DNA of 64,000 nucleotides from Amia ocellicauda (taxonomy: Eukaryota; Chordata; Actinopteri; Amiiformes; Amiidae). This document shows, one piece after another, positions 58,795 through 64,000 of this stretch. A program made the position numbers and the translations under genes. Position 1 is the first letter of the stretch. Each line of letters starts with the position of its first letter. The stretch lies in the NCBI RefSeq assembly GCF_036373705.1, contig NC_089863.1, positions 5,949,357 to 6,013,356 of the forward strand. Direction: 5' to 3'. The notes under the pieces are model-generated. The model was not told the origin of the DNA, made no database searches, and worked only from the letters and a program-made list of their open reading frames with translations.

Positions 58795-60225
58795 ATCCAT
58801 TGTTACTTCGGGGAATTGGTGCGGCAGTCGAGTGAATGCCTTCGCTTGGGAGATGATGGTTGGTCTGAGTTCTTTAAAATGATTTTCCAGCATTGTTGCT
58901 GAATAGTCTGAGCTGGTTGCCACAAAATGGAGGACTGGAGTGGGAGGACAAAATGGAGGCAGGTGGGGAGAGAGATCTGAACAGCAGCCAGACATCAACT
59001 CCTGCACTTGTACGAAATGCAAAAGGCTTGAGGGTGGGGGGGTCGCTACGTCTACTCTCTGATATGGGGGGGATAGGAGAGATAGAGAGAGTGAGTCTGT
59101 GTGAGTGTATATCTGTGTGTTTTGTTTTAGGGGGCAGAGGGTCAAGGTCCTCTATGTTCCTGTAGAAATAAATAAAAACAAATAATTATACGAAACAAAT
59201 ACATACGAACATAACATCACAATATAATATAATTTAATGTAGTATAATAACAGAAACAATAAGGGGGATGGAAAGAGAGTTATTTAGGTATTTGATAGGA
59301 GGTGAAAAGAGAGAGGGGAGGGCAGCAGGGACAGCAGGGCACAGGGATATGGCGCAGCCCCAGACAAACACAGAACAGCACGGCTGAGTATTCACCTTCA
59401 AACTGCATCTCCTCGAGTCAGAGACAGACAGACAGGCAGCCCTGGTCCTGGAGAGACTCTGGGGTCTTCTGGTTGTCCGCACACCCCCACCCCCCCACCC
59501 CCATGCTGCAAAACACAAGCCAGAAAACCCACTTAATTAGACAACAATCGGTCTAATCCTGCTGTGGTTTGACTAGTCTATCACATTTCTCTCCCCCCCT
59601 CCATTTAATCTACAGGGTGCCGTCGTAAAATTATCTACCTGCTTCCCTGAGCTATTATTATTATTATTATTATTATGGGGGGGGGGCGGAGCTATTTCAC
59701 TGGGGGGTGCGAAGCGAGTTCCCTTCTGAACGAAAAAGCACTTCGGGATGGATGCCTGGACGGTGCAAGGCGCTATATAAACAGACAGACATTATTATTG
59801 CTCAGTCTTCTTCTGACTCATAAAAGTTGTCGGCAGCCACGTTGCTCCACTGTCTGCAAAAGCTACAAAACAACCCCCCTCTACACTGGACCTCCTTAAA
59901 CTTCAAAATTGATAGTTTCACTGGATTCCTTATCAATATAGATCCTTCTGATGATCTCAGTGCAGTTTAATCCAGTGATTGTATTTATTTATTTTGAATT
60001 CCTGCAACAAACCTGTGTTGTATATTGTGTCTTTATGGGTGGAGTAACTACAGTCCTGTTAGCTGCCTGGCGGTCCTGCTGGATCTTACGGACTGTGATT
60101 CTCAAGAGTTGTATTGTGTAGTCTAGGCTATATTTTGGCTGCTGTACAATAAGCAGACAACACTGTTACTCTTTACAGTTCCCTGGTGAATATGAATAGC
60201 CTGGAAGAAATTACCTATTATTATA

Positions 60226-60271
<46 letters not shown>

Positions 60272-62626
60272 ATACTGCATACATACACTTTGGTTTCTGC
60301 TTGTTATACACACACATGCTTATTATTTATTTAATAGCAGACTTACATATAAATCACAGTTAAAATATTATTTCGCCCTAAGGAGTCTGCTTCCCACTCT
60401 AGAATCTATGAAAATCCATAAATAACCATAACGCAAGATATTAATTAGAGTATATATATATATATATATATACACCCCTTGCGCCTGGACAGAATTAAAC
60501 GTCCCCAAGCCCCTCTTCAGGACACATGCCTGGGTCACTGAAATCACACGGTTCTGCTCACAAGTGAGGTGCAGAACAGCTGAAACACACATCACTACAC
60601 ATACACACACCACAAACTCACCTCACTGCACATACACACAACCACCATCACCATAAACACAAACCACTAGACTCTTGCACACAAATCACTACACAGACCC
60701 CAGAAATACACCAGTACTCCCTCTCTCTCACACACACACATGCAGTACCCCACTGCTACAGCTCTACTCTCTCATACAAAGCACAATCCTCACTATGATT
60801 GGGGGGGGGGGGGCTGTTCCAGTAGTAATCCACCCACACAACACTCACACACCAGCCTACCAGATCGGCACCAAGATATAATACATCGTTAGCATTTGTG
60901 TAATCCAGCTTCCCTCCGGACCAACACCACGTTTATAAATCTGTATATCTGTATGTAAACTCTTGGCTCCTTAATTGGTCTAATTAATCAATTAGGTTGA
61001 ATAATTGAATTCTCTCCAGACTGTGGAATGTTCTGTGGGTTCAGTGTTTTGAGTCATCAACACATTGTAAGGTATCAGCTATAAAAGTAAAATAGGAAAG
61101 TTTTAAATAAGCCTACCTGAGTAAATAATTATATTAATGAAGTAATTGGGATCTCCTGCTGGACCAGCAGACACTGCGGCCCCCAAGGACCCCGAGACAG
61201 ACACCCCTGATTTAAAGTATGATATATATATATATATTAAAAAAAAAAAAAAAATGTTAAGTACATACCTATGAAGCATACTAGTGAAGTAGGTTAATAC
61301 ACAAACACACACTACTGAAAATACAGGTCACTTCATAAGCTAATCAATAAATATCCCACTTACTTTGAGTTTGATTCCACACACAATCACACTGCATATA
61401 AATACATACATATAATATACATTTACATTTATTATTTCACACACATACCCATAAATATGTCAGTGTATAAATATATGTACAGTGTGTGTCAATATATATA
61501 CATGTATTTTTTTACTTGTATTTTTACACACACAAACACAATATACATGTTATCCTAGGTTTGTCAGATTGTAACAAAAATGTGTGAAGGCAACCAAGTC
61601 CAATTAAATGATTCAGACCAATTAATAATAATAATGATAATAATAATACAATCTAGTCTATGTATCTATATATCATTTACTTTATTACTATTTGTATTTA
61701 TAAATTACACACACACTCATTCACACACACATACACACTAAATATACATTTTTAAAACCCACACAATTAAAGTAAACGAACTGAGCTAATTGAGGCCTGG
61801 TGTGTGGCCGGCTGAGTGAGTAGGCAGTGTCTAACCTGAGGGTCCATTGAGGAAGAGCAGCCCGGACCCCCACAGCTGTCCATCCCTGCGGCGGTGAGAA
61901 GCCACGGATTAATTACACCGTCCCCTATCTATTATTGATACGGCAAACCTGTTGTGTTTCAAAGCCAATGGTGGTGCACCCTTTTGCTGCCGTGGCTGTA
62001 TTTTTGCTGACCTGCTGTAGGTGACCTGACCAATGACTGAGCACCAGGTCACTTATACACCACAAGGCTCAATAACAACTTAAAAAATTACAATACAATC
62101 AATAACTGATATATACATTCATAGGCAGGTACAGTTCTCATAAAAATACACTATACACCTCCACACAAATATGAAAACGAGGATTAAGAGAGATAATGTA
62201 TTTATTCGCACCCCTGACACAAGCCTTATATGGCAGAGACCGGATCTGTACACGTCTGCATACGAAACGGGGCATGTAGGTCAGACAGATTGGGAAGAGG
62301 ACCAGTTAACTAACAGGAATGGACGCTGGCCCTCGTTCGTACGGGACCTGTCAGACACTCACCGAGAGGCAGAGAGAGAGAGAGTGCTAATCTGGAAGGG
62401 CTCCCAGGAGCAGGCAGTTAATAAAATGGCGTGCTAGCTCGAGAGCTAGGCCACAGACAACACTCACACACACACACACACACACACACAGCCCTGTACA
62501 CAACTCGCCCACAATGCTAGACTGGACAATAACAGTCACACTCACCGACTGCGCAACGCTGGGCCCTGAACAGCACCCCGCTCCTCTCATGCACCCACGC
62601 CACAACCACGCAAGGTAACACACACA

Positions 62627-62664
<38 letters not shown>

Positions 62665-63533
62665 TATGTGACGTGGCAAAAATAACCAGATAAATAAATA
62701 AATTCAAGGCCTACAATTTCAGGGCTGTTTTTAAAACCTGATTTCGAGCCAAAACGGGAAAGGGTTAATTCAACTGGTAACAAAACATAAATATATTACA
62801 AATTACATATTTTTTATTTAACTCTATTTGATTTTTAGTGGGTAAAAGCATAAATAAATCCAGCTAGCTGCTTTTAGATAGTTCCCTTAAAGACACCACA
62901 CCCGACGTGGTGTAAACAACAACTAAAAACAGAATTTCCTCTCACCAGGCACAATCTAACACACCACACCACCAAAATAAGTCCATCGGACGGTTTGTAT
63001 TGACGATTTTTTTACAGGAACCGAATTTAAGAGAAAGATTTGAAAATTATTGTATTTTCTAAAAGACAAACCGCCCCCCCGCCTCCCTCCAAACAGTAGT
63101 GATAGAAATAAGCATTTGCACACCACATACGACAGCACACAGAAACGACATCAAATCCCCAAATATCCCCACACTAAAGGTCTGTAAACAAAGTGCCAAT
63201 AAAATAACAGGCTTCAAACGAGCTGAAGAATAGAAACAGATCGAATTCAACATCATTTGTGCATTTGTAACACACAACAAACAGGCACATTAATAAACAG
63301 AGCCTCCTCCTTCACACACATACACACACACATACACACACACACACGTATAAAGATAGCACACAGATCGGGGGCGAAATTAGCTTGATAACGTTTGCAG
63401 CTAAAATAATTTGGCCTTAAAGATTACATCAGCAACCCAGTAGGCAGGCGACGTACAAACAGGGCTTATTAGCACAAGAACCAGCCTCAATCAGGAACGC
63501 ACACACACACAAAAAAGAAAAACCGAAAAGAGA

Positions 63534-63571
<38 letters not shown>

Positions 63572-64000
63572 CGTAGATGCATCAACTCCACATATACTGG
63601 CCTTCCACATGTATGACATCTCCAAGCTCACTGCGAACAAAAAGACAGACCCACTTACCTCCAAGTCAGAATAACAATCTCACACATTCGCAGACTAATA
63701 ACAACAATAAAATAATACTACAATACTGGAAATGCGAACTACTACACTGTGAGAATCCTCCAACAGTCCCACACAACCACAACCAGCTACACACAGAGCC
63801 CCCAAACAGCAGAACATCTCATAAAAAAAAAAACAGAAGCACAAATATTTTTGTTAATGGAAAATAAAAATAATAATTAATAATCCTTAATTCGGAAGGC
63901 CTTGGATTGCACATTATTAACTAGGATCACACCTACTTCTGCCTCGCACACCCCAACTAAAACAAAAACACACACAGTGGCGAATGCAGGACCACAAAAA
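57791..64000. other. Distal intergenic DNA, no gene recognised
   Basis: Microsatellites: TA at 58249-58267, AAAT at about 58760-58796, AAT at 60226-60265, TA at 60452-60471, CA at 62465-62489 and 62635-62661, GA at 63537-63563. Bases 57900-58200 and 61790-62030 are GC-richer islands without a frame and could include promoter or exon sequence of the microRNA host transcript. No part of BCL6B, the next gene in human, is visible. Confidence 0.4.

Noticed and set aside
58756-59145. 129-codon minus-strand frame containing FVATSSDYSATMLENHFKEL
   Set aside because: It has a faint retrotransposon-like feel, but no domain I can name, and it ends in an AAAT microsatellite; too weak to call.
57791-64000. 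Start of BCL6B, the next gene in the human order
   Set aside because: No BTB or zinc-finger coding exon is visible on either strand.

Overview
The window is vertebrate nuclear DNA, almost certainly from a ray-finned fish. Genes have many short exons with GT-AG introns full of CT, CA and GA microsatellites. Fish-type repeats are present: tRNA-derived SINEs with a conserved LINE-like tail, a Tx1-like LINE, and hAT-like and Harbinger-like DNA transposons. The repeat set would fit a non-teleost lineage such as gar, bowfin or sturgeon, but I cannot settle the species.

Bases 1-11,000 hold a small pentraxin and tRNA cluster. Two secreted short pentraxins (C-reactive protein / serum amyloid P type) face each other tail to tail, as arms of an inverted duplication: A on + at 1665-2976 and B on - at 8815-10234. 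Between and beside them lie tRNA-Asn(GTT), three tRNA-Leu(AAG), tRNA-Thr(AGT) and two tRNA-Asn 3' halves. Bases 1-558 are an exact copy of part of pentraxin B, cut off exactly at the first base of the tRNA-Asn gene.

From 12,000 to 54,000 lies a block matching human chromosome 17p13: PELP1 (17 coding exons, +), a 12/15-type arachidonate lipoxygenase (14 coding exons, +), RNASEK (3 exons, -) and BAP18/C17orf49 (6 exons, +). I assembled each coding sequence by hand from splice sites, and all exon phases close. RNASEK and BAP18 are divergent here, whereas in mammals they lie head to tail. Downstream of BAP18, on the - strand, are two hairpins of the miR-15/16 family, in the position and order of mammalian miR-497 and miR-195.

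The most unusual structures are two minisatellites that grow straight out of exon boundaries. In PELP1 about 50 tandem copies carry the exon-8 5' splice site. In BAP18 a 1.4-kb array ends about 10 bases before the exon-4 splice acceptor. The lipoxygenase has Gly, not Ala, at the stereospecificity (Coffa) position. The remaining intergenic DNA (23.5-32.9 kb, 54-64 kb) is mainly repeats and AT-rich sequence with no recognisable coding exon.
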